A DNA stretch of 64,000 nucleotides from MGBC120314 sp051880495 (GTDB taxonomy: Bacteria > Bacillota > Clostridia > Lachnospirales > Lachnospiraceae): positions 11,606-75,605 of the forward strand of contig JBJEOB010000031.1 of assembly GCA_051880495.1 (NCBI GenBank), given 5' to 3'. Position numbers and translations under genes: made by a program. The number at the start of each line of letters is the position of its first letter. Position 1 is the first letter of the stretch. Below the pieces are notes generated by a model. The model did not search any database, was not told the origin of the DNA, and was given only the letters and a program-made list of their open reading frames with translations. This document shows positions 33,555 to 42,535 of the stretch, in pieces.

Positions 33555-35453
33555 CTATTCTGCAAGAATTTCCCATTTTTTATATAAATCTGACAGTATT
33601 TTTTCATATTCTACACGCGTATTGTGTAATTCGAGGAGCTTTGTGGCATTTGTGGCATTTTCAGGGTCTGCAAGCTCCAAATCAAGTTCTGCAAGCTTCT
33701 GTTCAAGATTTTCTATTTCAGTTTCAACTTTTTTTAATTCATTTTTCTGTTTCCTGAGTAGTGCCTGTTCCTCTTTGGATGATTTCCAGATTTGTTTCTG
33801 CTCGAAGTTATCACAACTTACAGGAGTTGTGTCATCTTTTACTCCGAGAATATCATACTTTTCAAGGTAGTAGTCGTAGTTGCCCTTAAAATCAGTTAGT
33901 TTTCTTCCCTTTAATTCAAGAATTCTTGTCGCGGTTGAATTGATGAAATAGCGGTCATGTGATACATAAAGCACGGTTCCTGCATAGCTGTTTAGTGCAT
34001 TTTCAAGAATTTCCTTTGAAACCATATCGAGATGGTTCGTCGGCTCATCCAGAATGAGCAGGTTGGCGTTTGAGAGCATCAGCTTGGCAAGAGACACACG
34101 TCCCTTTTCGCCACCGCTTAATTCTGAAATTTTTTTAAATACGTCATCTCCGGTAAAGAGAAATGCCGCCAGAGTATTTCTTACCCTGGTGTTATTCATG
34201 TCCGGGTATGTATCCTGTATTTCATCAAATAAAGTCTTGTCGTTATTAAGTACATGATGTTCCTGGTCGTAATATCCGATCATAACATTTGTACCAAGGC
34301 GGATTGTACCGCTGTCTGCTTCAATAAGGTTATTTATAAGCTTTAGAATTGTTGTTTTGCCCGTACCGTTTCCGCCAATAAGCGCAACTCTTTCGCCACG
34401 CTTTATTTCAAAGCTGATGTCGTCGAAAAGAACGTTGCTGCCAAATGATTTTTTAAGACCGTTTACCATAAGCACGTCATTTCCGCTTACTATCATAGGC
34501 TCCAGCGTAAGATTCATGCTTGCATTTACCTCGGTCGGCTTCTCGATTCTTTCCATTTTATCAAGCAGCTTTTCACGGCTTTCGGCACGCTTTATTGATT
34601 TCTCACGGTTGAACTGTTTTAATTTGTCAATTACGGCTTCCTGATGTTTGATTTCTGCCTGCTGCTTTAAATATTCGTTAAGACGTGCTTTGCGAAGAAC
34701 TGCCTTCTTACCGGCATAATCAGTATAATTTCCAAGAAAAACAGTGCAGTTTCCCTGGTCGATTTCTATGATTTTGGTGACAATCCTGTCGAGAAAATAT
34801 CTGTCATGTGCTACGATAAGAACAGCACCATCGTAATTCAGTAAGAATGTTTCAAGCCATCTTATCGAGTCCAGGTCAAGATGGTTGGTAGGCTCGTCCA
34901 ACAAAATGATGTCAGGTTTTGTAAGCAGAAGTTTTCCTAAAGCGACGCGCGTTTTCTGACCGCCTGATAAGCTGTTTACCTTTTTGGAAAAGTCTTCCTC
35001 CGTAAAACCGAGACCTTTAAGAACTCCGGTAAGCTCGCTTTTGTATGCATAACCGTTTTCCTGTTCAAAACGATGACTTAAGTTGGAATATGTATTCATC
35101 AGTTCGTCAAGCTTATCAGAGGATGCGGATGCCATCTGCGTTTCAAGTTCACGCAGACGGTGTTCCATCCGGATAATATTTTCTTTTACCGACAAAAGCT
35201 CGTCATAGATTGTGTTTTCTGAGTCATTATTCTGGTGCTGCGCCAGATAACCTATCGTTTTATCCTTTGCAAGAGTAACAATGCCGTCATCTGCACTGAC
35301 TTCACCCATAATTATTTTAAGAAGGGTGGATTTACCTGCACCGTTGATTCCGATAATAGCGGCCTTTTCCCTGTCTTCAACGTGGAAGGATACATGCTTT
35401 AAAACCGGTGTGGCATCAAACTCCTTGCAAATATTGCTGCATGATAAAATCAT
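33555..35453 (-). CDS. ABC-F ATPase (YdiF/EttA-like translation factor)
   Basis: 632 residues, two fused ABC domains with no membrane segments. First domain: G-I-N-G-A-G-K-S-T, L-S-G-G-Q-K-T-R-V-A-L and I-I-L-L-D-E-P-T-N-H-L-D. Second domain: G-G-N-G-T-G-K-T-T, L-S-G-G-E-K-G-R-V-S-L and L-L-I-L-D-E-P-T-N-H-L-D. The charged inter-domain linker (~240-310) and a C-terminal coiled coil (~560-630) are typical of ABC-F proteins that bind the ribosomal E site and help stalled or antibiotic-bound ribosomes. Length and coiled coil resemble B. subtilis YdiF. Whether it gives drug resistance cannot be told. The -35 box overlaps that of the divergent metF promoter. Confidence 0.9.
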   Translation of the reverse strand: MILSCSNICKEFDATPVLKHVSFHVEDREKAAIIGINGAGKSTLLKIIMGEVSADDGIVTLAKDKTIGYLAQHQNNDSENTIYDELLSVKENIIRMEHRLRELETQMASASSDKLDELMNTYSNLSHRFEQENGYAYKSELTGVLKGLGFTEEDFSKKVNSLSGGQKTRVALGKLLLTKPDIILLDEPTNHLDLDSIRWLETFLLNYDGAVLIVAHDRYFLDRIVTKIIEIDQGNCTVFLGNYTDYAGKKAVLRKARLNEYLKQQAEIKHQEAVIDKLKQFNREKSIKRAESREKLLDKMERIEKPTEVNASMNLTLEPMIVSGNDVLMVNGLKKSFGSNVLFDDISFEIKRGERVALIGGNGTGKTTILKLINNLIEADSGTIRLGTNVMIGYYDQEHHVLNNDKTLFDEIQDTYPDMNNTRVRNTLAAFLFTGDDVFKKISELSGGEKGRVSLAKLMLSNANLLILDEPTNHLDMVSKEILENALNSYAGTVLYVSHDRYFINSTATRILELKGRKLTDFKGNYDYYLEKYDILGVKDDTTPVSCDNFEQKQIWKSSKEEQALLRKQKNELKKVETEIENLEQKLAELDLELADPENATNATKLLELHNTRVEYEKILSDLYKKWEILAE

Positions 35454-35480
35454 GTTATTTACCTCTCAAAAATTTTTTTT

Positions 35481-35509
35481 ATTATATCATGTGAGTATCA
35501 TTTTGACAA
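35481..35509 (-). promoter_or_regulatory. ABC-F gene promoter (overlaps metF promoter)
   Basis: On the minus strand TTGTCA (35509-35504), a 17-base spacer and TATAAT (35486-35481). The -35 hexamer shares five bases with the metF -35 on the other strand. Confidence 0.65.
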
Positions 35510-35532
35510 ACTGTATGGTTAGTGGGTATAAT
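35503..35532 (+). promoter_or_regulatory. metF operon promoter
   Basis: TTGACA (35503-35508), an 18-base spacer and TATAAT (35527-35532). The leader to the ATG at 35581 is only about 40 bases, too short for an S-box or cobalamin riboswitch. Confidence 0.7.
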
Positions 35533-35580
35533 AAATATAATTATGGTTTATTTTGGAATGGCGAAAGGCAGGATTTTTTA

Positions 35581-36447
35581 ATGAAGATAAACGAGATGTT
35601 TAAAGAGGATAAAAATGTTTTTTCTTTTGAGGTTTTTCCACCGAAAAAAGACAGCCCGATAGAGGTGGTATATGATACATTGGAGCAGCTTTCAGAGCTT
35701 AAACCTGATTTTATAAGCGTTACTTACCGCGCGGCGGGCGATTTATCTGATACATCCACATGTGATATAGCTTCACTTATAAAGAATAAATACAAAGTTG
35801 AATCTGTGGCACATTTAACATGTGTTAATTCTTCAAAGGAATCTGTATCGCATATACTTGAACAGTTTAAGAAGAATAATATTGAAAATATACTTGCATT
35901 ACGAGGTGACCTTATTCCTGATAAAGAACCATTAAAACAATTTTCGTATGCAAGCGACCTCGTGTCGTTTATCATGGAACATGGTGATTTCGGCATTTCG
36001 GGTGCATGTTATCCGGAAGGACATGAGAATTCACAGACACTCGTTGATGACATATTAAATCTTAAAAAGAAGGTTGATGCGGGTGCATCGCATTTAATAA
36101 CACAGTTGTTTTTTGATAATAAGGTAATGTATGATTTTATGGAAAAAATTAAACTTGCCGGAATTAATGTACCTGTTGAGGCGGGAATAATGCCTGTGTG
36201 CAATGTAAGCCAGATTAAGAGAATGATTTCAATGTGCGGTGCTTCGGTTCCTGCAAAGCTTGCGAGAATAATGCAGAAATATGGCGATAATCCTGATGAT
36301 ATGAGAGAAGCAGGCATTGAATATGCGACAGAACAGATTATAGAACTGCTTAACAGGGGAGTCGCAGGGATTCATTTATATACAATGAATAATGCGTATG
36401 TTGCAAGGAAGATTTCACAAAATCTTAAACCATATTTAAAAAGGTAA
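35581..36447 (+). CDS. metF: 5,10-methylenetetrahydrofolate reductase
   Basis: 288 residues, the flavin-dependent TIM-barrel enzyme that makes 5-methyl-THF for methionine synthesis. Marks are F-S-F-E-V-F-P-P-K-K, V-A-H-L-T-C-V, N-I-L-A-L-R-G-D, G-A-C-Y-P-E-G-H, Q-L-F-F-D-N and G-I-M-P-V-C-N. The ATG at 35581 has AGGCAGGA upstream; the longer frame from 35281 crosses the divergent promoter and is not used. It heads a three-gene operon: metF, MetH-reactivation protein, metH. This operon feeds 5-methyl-THF straight into cobalamin-dependent methionine synthesis. No MetV-like partner is seen. Confidence 0.93.
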   Translation: MKINEMFKEDKNVFSFEVFPPKKDSPIEVVYDTLEQLSELKPDFISVTYRAAGDLSDTSTCDIASLIKNKYKVESVAHLTCVNSSKESVSHILEQFKKNNIENILALRGDLIPDKEPLKQFSYASDLVSFIMEHGDFGISGACYPEGHENSQTLVDDILNLKKKVDAGASHLITQLFFDNKVMYDFMEKIKLAGINVPVEAGIMPVCNVSQIKRMISMCGASVPAKLARIMQKYGDNPDDMREAGIEYATEQIIELLNRGVAGIHLYTMNNAYVARKISQNLKPYLKR

Positions 36448-36449
36448 TA

Positions 36450-37133
36450 ATGATGGAAGAGATAGTTATTAAGGAATTAAATCTGCATGAGGCATTGCGG
36501 TATATGGGGCAGCCCATGGAGGAGTGCGATGACCGTATTCTTGATAAAGTCAGGGAAAGTGAGGAAAAACTGTTAAAGGCTGTTCGTCCAAGGTATGTAT
36601 ATCAGTGTTTTGATATAGAAGAGCGTGAGGACGGAATCGGCTTTGGCGGCACGTCACTTATTTTAAGGGGAAATGATATAAGAAATCATTTAAAAGGCTG
36701 CAGTAAGGCAATACTGTTTTGTGCCACGCTGTCATCGGAGGTAGACAGGCTTATCCGTGTGGCAGAGATTAATGATATGCTTGAGGCACTGGCACTTGAT
36801 TGTCTGGCAAGTACCGCTATTGAGCAGTTGTGCGATAAGCTGGAGCTTCGTTTAAAAGAGGAATTTGCCGAATACAATATGACCTGGCGTTATGGAATAG
36901 GCTACGGCGATCTTTCAATTTCAAGCCAGAAGGAATTCGTAAAGGTTCTTAATGCATCAAAGCTTATAGGATTAAATGTAACCGACAGTTATATTCTTAC
37001 ACCAAGAAAATCAGTTACGGCAATTATCGGATTGTCGAAGGACAAAATAGAACAGTCAAAAAGAGGATGCGCATCATGCAATCTTAAGGGAAACTGTGCA
37101 TACAGAAAGAAAGGTAGTCACTGCAATGTTTAA
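36450..37133 (+). CDS. Stand-alone MetH activation-domain protein
   Basis: 227 residues resembling the C-terminal S-adenosylmethionine-binding activation domain of MetH, made as a separate protein. Typical segments are the G-F-G-G-T-S-L-I-L-R-G-N-D-I strand region, A-L-D-C-L-A-S-T-A-I-E-Q-L-C, the W-R-Y-G-I-G-Y-G-D-L-S-I box, L-N-A-S-K-L-I-G-L-N-V-T, the L-T-P-R-K-S-V-T-A-I-I-G motif, and a closing Cys cluster C-A-S-C-N-L-K-G-N-C. Its inferred job is reductive methylation of oxidised cob(II)alamin on MetH. It starts 2 bases after metF (ATG at 36450 or 36453) and overlaps the metH ATG by 8 bases. Confidence 0.88.
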   Translation: MMEEIVIKELNLHEALRYMGQPMEECDDRILDKVRESEEKLLKAVRPRYVYQCFDIEEREDGIGFGGTSLILRGNDIRNHLKGCSKAILFCATLSSEVDRLIRVAEINDMLEALALDCLASTAIEQLCDKLELRLKEEFAEYNMTWRYGIGYGDLSISSQKEFVKVLNASKLIGLNVTDSYILTPRKSVTAIIGLSKDKIEQSKRGCASCNLKGNCAYRKKGSHCNV

Positions 37134-39501
37134 AGATTTATTAAAAAAAGAATTTGTTATTTTGGACGGCGGAATGGGAACAATGCTCCAGAAAGCCGGA
37201 ATGGCCATGGGAGAAACACCTGAATTACTGGGTATAACCGCCCCGGACCTTATTATTGACATTCACAGACAGTACATTAATGCCGGTTCAGATATTGTCT
37301 ATGCCAATACATTTGGCGCTAACAGATACAAGCTTGAACATTGCAATAAGTCAGTGGAAGAAATAGTTACAGCCGCAGTTGCCAATGCCAAAAAGGCGTG
37401 TGAGGGAACGGGAGCACTTGTTGCGCTTGATATCGGACCGATTGGACAGCTCCTTGAACCGACAGGTTACCTTTCGTTTGATGAGGCCTACGACATTTTT
37501 AGGGAAATAATTATTGCCGGTAAGGATGCCGACCTTATTGTTTTTGAAACAATGACAGATCTTATGGAGGTTAAGGCGGGCGTTCTTGCTGCAAAGGAAA
37601 ACAGTAATCTTCCTATAATGTGTACTATGACATTTGAACAGAACGGCCGTACATTTACAGGCTGCAGTGTATCTGCAATGGCACTGACACTTACGGGCCT
37701 TTCGGTAGACGCAATCGGTATCAACTGTTCTCTGGGACCTAAGGAATTATTGCCGGTTGTTAAGGAACTTTCAGAATGGACGAACCTTCCTATTGTTGTT
37801 AAACCTAACGCAGGTCTTCCTGACCCTGTGACTAACACTTATAATGTTATGCCGGATGAATTTGCACAGTGCGTTAAGGAAATGCTTGCGTATGGCGTAA
37901 AAATTCTTGGAGGATGCTGCGGAACCAATCCGGATTATATAAAGGCACTTTCTGACATGCTTCACAATGAAAAGCATGTTGAGACAAAGAAAACCATCCC
38001 TGCTGCCGTATGCTCGGCAACCAATACGGTTGTCATCAATCAGCCGAGGATAATAGGCGAGAGGATTAATCCTACGGGAAAGAAGCTTTTTAAAGAGGCT
38101 TTGTTAAACCATGACATGGATTATATTCTCAATCAGGCATTGGAACAGGTTAACGGCGGTGCAGATATTCTTGATGTCAACGTCGGCCTTCCGGGAATTG
38201 ATGAGAAGCAGATGATGATTGAGACGGTGAAGGCACTGCAGGGTGTTGTTGACGTGCCGCTTCAGATTGACTCGACAATTCCTGAGGTCATAGAGGCAGG
38301 ACTCAGGGTTTATAACGGAAAGGCAATCGTGAATTCCGTAAACGGTGAGGAAAAGTCACTTAGCACTGTTCTTCCGCTTGTTAAGAAGTATGGAGCATGC
38401 GTGGTAGGCCTTACTCTTGATGAGCGAGGCATTTCCAAATCGGCTGACGTACGTTTTGAAATTGCAAAGAAAATAATGGAGCGCGCCATTGAATATGGCA
38501 TTCCAAAGGAAAATATATTTATTGACTGTCTTACACTTACGGCTTCTGCAGAGCAGGAATGTGTTATGGAAACACTTAAGGCACTTAAGCGTGTCAAGGA
38601 TGAACTGGGACTTAAGACGGTGCTTGGAGTTTCAAATATTTCATTTGGTCTTCCAAACAGAGAGCTTATTAACCATAATTTCCTCACTATGGCATTGACC
38701 CACGGACTTGATCTTCCGATAATCAATCCTAATGTAGCGTCAATGACCGGTGCTGTCCGTGCATACAAACTGCTTACTGCTATTGATAAGGATTCAATGG
38801 AATATATTGCTGCGTTTAACGCACAGAAAGCTGCGGGCGAAACACAGGATAATTTGTCAAAAGATACCGGGGCTTCAAAACAGCCTGATCTCATTCAGGC
38901 GGTAGAATCAGGACTTAAGAATGAGGGTGCAAAGATTACGCAGGAACTTCTTAAGACCATGGACCCGATGGAAATAATAAATGAAATGCTTATACCGGCA
39001 CTTGATAAAACGGGCGAACAGTTTGAAAAGGGTAAGATTTTCCTGCCTCAGCTTATTCTGTCTGCACAGGTGGCACAGGCGGCATTTGATGTCATCAAAA
39101 AACACATGGTGTCATCTGATAATAAGCAGGTAAGCAAGGGAACAATCGTTATTGCAACGGTTAAGGGCGATATTCATGACATAGGAAAAAATATCGTGAA
39201 GGTTCTTCTTGAAAATTACGGATATAATGTTATTGATTTGGGCAAGGATGTTGATTATCAGGCCGTTGTTGACAGCGTAAGGGAAAATAATGCCAAGCTT
39301 GTCGGTCTGTCTGCGCTCATGACAACGACGCTTGTATCTATGGACAAGACAATACAGCTTCTTCGTGAAAATAATCTTGACTGCAAGGTAATGGTCGGAG
39401 GCGCAGTCCTTACACCTGAATATGCCAAGCAGATTGGAGCGGACTTTTATGTAAAAGATGCAAAAGAATCAATTGATGTGGCGAAGAAGGTATTAGAATA
39501 A
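37126..39501 (+). CDS. metH: Cobalamin-dependent methionine synthase lacking the activation domain
   Basis: 791 residues against ~1230 in E. coli MetH. Domains: homocysteine S-methyltransferase with Zn ligands in N-C-S and G-C-C-G-T-N-P (1-~290); pterin-binding barrel with R-I-N-P-T-G-K-K (~310-560); cobalamin cap (~590-670); and cobalamin-binding Rossmann domain with D682-I-H684-D-I-G687, where H684 is the lower cobalt ligand. It makes methionine from homocysteine and 5-methyl-THF. The missing C-terminal activation domain is the preceding gene. The ATG at 37126 (M-F-K-D-L-L) with GAAAGG upstream overlaps that gene by 8 bases. The longer frame from 37096 lies inside it and is rejected. Confidence 0.94.
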   Translation: MFKDLLKKEFVILDGGMGTMLQKAGMAMGETPELLGITAPDLIIDIHRQYINAGSDIVYANTFGANRYKLEHCNKSVEEIVTAAVANAKKACEGTGALVALDIGPIGQLLEPTGYLSFDEAYDIFREIIIAGKDADLIVFETMTDLMEVKAGVLAAKENSNLPIMCTMTFEQNGRTFTGCSVSAMALTLTGLSVDAIGINCSLGPKELLPVVKELSEWTNLPIVVKPNAGLPDPVTNTYNVMPDEFAQCVKEMLAYGVKILGGCCGTNPDYIKALSDMLHNEKHVETKKTIPAAVCSATNTVVINQPRIIGERINPTGKKLFKEALLNHDMDYILNQALEQVNGGADILDVNVGLPGIDEKQMMIETVKALQGVVDVPLQIDSTIPEVIEAGLRVYNGKAIVNSVNGEEKSLSTVLPLVKKYGACVVGLTLDERGISKSADVRFEIAKKIMERAIEYGIPKENIFIDCLTLTASAEQECVMETLKALKRVKDELGLKTVLGVSNISFGLPNRELINHNFLTMALTHGLDLPIINPNVASMTGAVRAYKLLTAIDKDSMEYIAAFNAQKAAGETQDNLSKDTGASKQPDLIQAVESGLKNEGAKITQELLKTMDPMEIINEMLIPALDKTGEQFEKGKIFLPQLILSAQVAQAAFDVIKKHMVSSDNKQVSKGTIVIATVKGDIHDIGKNIVKVLLENYGYNVIDLGKDVDYQAVVDSVRENNAKLVGLSALMTTTLVSMDKTIQLLRENNLDCKVMVGGAVLTPEYAKQIGADFYVKDAKESIDVAKKVLE

Positions 39502-39554
39502 AGCTTTTGAACTTTTGAACTTTTGACATTTTAACTTTTGACACTGATATCACG

Positions 39555-39583
39555 TTGACATTTTTTTGACAAAAATATATAAT
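39555..39583 (+). promoter_or_regulatory. rex promoter (perfect consensus)
   Basis: TTGACA (39555-39560), a 17-base spacer and TATAAT (39578-39583). Upstream (39504-39542) lie imperfect tandem copies of CTTTTGAA. No clear Rex palindrome was found around it. Confidence 0.75.
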
Positions 39584-39644
39584 TAATGTATTAAGTTTTT
39601 ATAAAGCGGTTATCAGATAGACAGAATATGGAAGGTGAGTTGCA

Positions 39645-40283
39645 GTGGAAGAGAAACATATATCCAGTGCGGTAATCAGAAGATTACCAAGATACTACAG
39701 ATATTTAGGTGAATTATTGGCAAGCGGAGTTGAGCGCATTTCTTCAAATGAATTGAGCGAGAGAATGAAGGTTACGGCATCTCAGATTCGTCAGGATTTG
39801 AATAATTTTGGCGGATTTGGACAGCAGGGATACGGATATAATGTTGCATATCTTCATTCGGAGATTGCCAAGATTCTCGGTATTGACACTTTGCATACCA
39901 TGGTTATTGTCGGAGCGGGTAATCTCGGACAGGCGATTGCCGGTTATGCTGATTTTGAGAAGAGCGGATTTATTGTCAAGGGTATTTTTGATATCAATCC
40001 GGAACTTACGGGACATTCAATTCGCGGAATAAATGTACGAATGATATATGAGATGGAGGATTTTGTAAGGGATAACAATATTGAGATTGCAGCGCTTACA
40101 ATACCTAAGGAGAGTGCGGTCGAAGTTGCCAATATACTTGCACGTGCAGGAATTAAGGCAATCTGGAATTTTGCACATACAGATTTAAGTCTCCCGAAGG
40201 ATATTATAGTTGAGAATGTTCATTTATCTGAAAGCCTCATGCGTCTGTCATACAATATTGTAAGCAGCAAGCCTAAGAAATAA
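39645..40283 (+). CDS. rex: Redox-sensing transcriptional repressor Rex
   Basis: 212 residues. The N-terminal winged helix (R-R-L-P-R-Y-Y-R-Y-L, S-S-N-E-L-S-E-R-M-K-V-T-A-S-Q-I-R-Q-D-L-N-N-F-G) binds DNA. The C-terminal Rossmann domain (V-G-A-G-N-L-G-Q-A-I) senses the NADH/NAD+ ratio; the closing helix swaps between dimer subunits. In Clostridia, Rex represses fermentative and hydrogen/alcohol genes when NADH is low. The alcohol/aldehyde and formate dehydrogenase genes here are possible targets, but no site was seen. GTG start at 39645 with GGAAGGTGAG upstream. Confidence 0.95.
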   Translation: MEEKHISSAVIRRLPRYYRYLGELLASGVERISSNELSERMKVTASQIRQDLNNFGGFGQQGYGYNVAYLHSEIAKILGIDTLHTMVIVGAGNLGQAIAGYADFEKSGFIVKGIFDINPELTGHSIRGINVRMIYEMEDFVRDNNIEIAALTIPKESAVEVANILARAGIKAIWNFAHTDLSLPKDIIVENVHLSESLMRLSYNIVSSKPKK

Positions 40284-40301
40284 CAAAGAGGGTGATATAT
40301 T

Positions 40302-40910
40302 ATGTCAGATTTTTCAATTGAAGTTATTGAAGAAAATCTTTCAAAGATGAACGTACCAATTCTTACATTGGATGAGAGATATAATATAGTTATGCCTGAT
40401 AAGGATAAAACACCGCAGATACGTAAGCTTGAAGCCAAAGTCAATGCCTTGTTAAAAAAACAGGGTAAAATCACTAACGACATCAAAGAGGTCAAAAAAA
40501 TCAAAGCGAGACTCTTAAGTGAAGTAGTGGAGAATATGGATGATTCAGGTGACGGCTCAGAGCGTCAGAAGAAAATGGATAAGACACAGAAGCTTATCTC
40601 TGAAGCCAAGCAGAAGCTTGAAGAGTTAGAAGATTCGGAGCTTGAGATTCCAAAGGAAATCAAACAGGCTAATCAGGAGCTTTTGCTTGAATTTATACAG
40701 ACGTGTTACGGACGGCTTAATACGAACAGGGAGGATATTGAACTCCTTAACAAGTGGATTAATAATACACGTATTGAGTTGAAGAAAAAGCTTGTAATCA
40801 AGCAGGAAAAGGAATTAAAAAACAACGATATTTATACATATATGCATGACCTTTTGGGACCTGATTTAATCCAGATGTTTGATGAGGCGGATGCGCAGAA
40901 TAATGAATAA
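40302..40910 (+). CDS. Uncharacterised coiled-coil protein
   Basis: 202 residues, highly charged (rich in Lys, Glu, Asp), with no signal peptide or membrane segment. It contains long heptad-like helices at about 45-130 and 145-185. I recognise no domain or catalytic motif. It starts 18 bases after rex with GAGGGTGATA as ribosome site, so it is probably cotranscribed with rex, and a terminator follows at 40922. A small ordered N-terminus (I-E-V-I-E-E-N-L-S-K-M-N-V-P-I-L-T-L) and an acidic C-terminal tail (L-I-Q-M-F-D-E-A-D-A) are visible. Function unknown. Confidence 0.75.
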   Translation: MSDFSIEVIEENLSKMNVPILTLDERYNIVMPDKDKTPQIRKLEAKVNALLKKQGKITNDIKEVKKIKARLLSEVVENMDDSGDGSERQKKMDKTQKLISEAKQKLEELEDSELEIPKEIKQANQELLLEFIQTCYGRLNTNREDIELLNKWINNTRIELKKKLVIKQEKELKNNDIYTYMHDLLGPDLIQMFDEADAQNNE

Positions 40911-40921
40911 AATAATTATTG

Positions 40922-40966
40922 GGACTGTGACCATGCAGCAGGCTGGATGGTGTATCAGTCCTTTTT
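40922..40966 (+). terminator. Terminator after the rex operon
   Basis: GGACTG (40922) and CAGTCC (40956-40961) with inner ACCAT/ATGGT pairs form an interrupted stem ending in five T (40962-40966). Confidence 0.7.
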
Positions 40967-40991
40967 GTATAGGATTATGGGAGGCTTTTAG

Positions 40992-42473
40992 ATGAAATAT
41001 GTATTAGACGGGCAGCAGATACAGGCATTGGATAATTACTCGATAAATGATGTAAAAATTCCGGCGGCAGTGCTTATGGAGAGGGCTGCACTCGGAGTGT
41101 GCAGCGTGGCAGCATTTAAATATAATAAGGCGGCACGCATTGTCAGCATATGCGGTATGGGAAACAATGGCGCGGATGCCATGGCATGTGCGAGAATTCT
41201 TGCAGAAGCAGGATATGATACTGTGGTATGTCTTATTGGAAATACAGACAAAGCTACCGATTTGTGGAAGACACAGTATGAAATAATAACAAATCTGGGC
41301 ATCAAAGCTGTAACATTGGACGATGCACTTGCTTATGATGTAATAATAGACGGAATTTTCGGAATTGGACTGTCACGCGAAGTAACCGGCATTTATAAAA
41401 CGGCAATAGAGCGTATCAATGAATCACAAAGGGATGTGATTGCGGTAGACATTCCGTCAGGAATATGTGCAACAACGGGAAAAGTAATGGGCACTGCAAT
41501 AAAGGCTGTTGAAACGGTTACATTCGGATACTATAAGACAGGGCTTATTCTTTATCCGGGTGCGGAGTATGCAGGAAACATAACACTGCATAATCCGGGC
41601 TTTGCACCGTTAGAAAGGCTGGATGTTGGAACAAAGAAATTTATCTATGAAGAGAAAGATTTAAAAAGGCTGCCTGTAAGAAAGCAGGATTCCAATAAAG
41701 GAACATACGGCAGGGTGCTTATTGTTGCAGGCTCACAGAATATGAGCGGCGCAGCATATTTTGCCGGGAAAGCTGCATACAGAAGCGGTGTCGGACTTGT
41801 AAGGCTGATGACTGCAGAGTCTAACCGTGAAGCAATACAGAAATTACTGCCGGAGGCGGTGCTGTGTTTTTACGACAGGATGGAAAATGAGGAAATTGCA
41901 GAACAGGTAAAGTGGGCAAATGTCATAGTTATAGGCCCGGGACTTTCAACAGGCACTCTGGCAAAGGAACTTGTATTTGCCGTGCTTGAAAATGCTGATC
42001 TGGCAGGTAAAAAAGTAGTAATTGATGCAGATGCGTTAAACATTCTTGCACAATGCGGCAGGCAGAGGCTTGCCGAGGGCTGTATTATTACACCGCATCT
42101 TGGAGAAATGAGCAGGCTTACGGGTTGCACAATACAGGAAATAAAAGAAAATATTATAAATTCGGCGTCTGATTTTGCAAAAGAAAACAACTGTATCTGC
42201 ATTCTTAAGGATTCAAGAAGTATAGTATCAGATGGCACCGATACGTACATTAATGTTTCGGGAAACAGCGGAATGTCAACGGCAGGCTCCGGAGATGTCC
42301 TTACCGGAATTATTGCAGGAATGCTGGCAAACGGAATGGACAAATATGACGCAGCGGTGCTTGCAGTGTACATTCACGGTCTTGCAGGGGATTTTGCAAA
42401 AGAAGAATTCGGCGAATATTCAATGACGGCTGATGATATAGCTGACAAAATAAAAAATGTAATATACAAATAG
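40992..42473 (+). CDS. nnrD: Bifunctional NAD(P)H-hydrate epimerase / ADP-dependent dehydratase
   Basis: 493 residues, a two-domain metabolite-repair enzyme restoring damaged NADH and NADPH. Residues 1-~210 are the YjeF_N epimerase domain (G-M-G-N-N-G-A-D-A-M, usually G-N-N-G-G-D-G; D-G-I-F-G-I-G-L; V-D-I-P-S-G). Residues ~230-493 are the ribokinase-like dehydratase (I-V-A-G-S-Q-N-M-S-G-A, I-T-P-H-L-G-E-M-S-R-L, N-S-G-M-S-T-A-G-S-G-D-V-L-T-G). GGGAGG is 8 bases before the ATG. The toxin gene follows 60 bases later, an arrangement familiar in Firmicutes. Confidence 0.93.
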   Translation: MKYVLDGQQIQALDNYSINDVKIPAAVLMERAALGVCSVAAFKYNKAARIVSICGMGNNGADAMACARILAEAGYDTVVCLIGNTDKATDLWKTQYEIITNLGIKAVTLDDALAYDVIIDGIFGIGLSREVTGIYKTAIERINESQRDVIAVDIPSGICATTGKVMGTAIKAVETVTFGYYKTGLILYPGAEYAGNITLHNPGFAPLERLDVGTKKFIYEEKDLKRLPVRKQDSNKGTYGRVLIVAGSQNMSGAAYFAGKAAYRSGVGLVRLMTAESNREAIQKLLPEAVLCFYDRMENEEIAEQVKWANVIVIGPGLSTGTLAKELVFAVLENADLAGKKVVIDADALNILAQCGRQRLAEGCIITPHLGEMSRLTGCTIQEIKENIINSASDFAKENNCICILKDSRSIVSDGTDTYINVSGNSGMSTAGSGDVLTGIIAGMLANGMDKYDAAVLAVYIHGLAGDFAKEEFGEYSMTADDIADKIKNVIYK

Positions 42474-42535
42474 AACTGAATATACAACCACAAATCGGCA
42501 ATAATAGGGTTAACAAATAATGGAGTGTGAATATT

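Noticed and set aside
35509..35580. S-box (SAM) or cobalamin riboswitch before metF-metH
   Set aside because: The leader after the promoter is only about 40 bases and has none of the conserved blocks.
38310..38894. 194-residue minus-strand open frame opposite metH
   Set aside because: A Ser-rich shadow frame of a conserved enzyme gene; no start signal or family resemblance.
39555..39583. Rex operator at the rex promoter
   Set aside because: TTGACA and TTTTGACAA are direct, not inverted, and do not match the TTGTTAA-N4-TTAACAA type palindrome.
42474..42535. Antitoxin gene upstream of the MazF-like toxin
   Set aside because: The 62-base gap has no start codon with a frame long enough for even a short ribbon-helix-helix protein.
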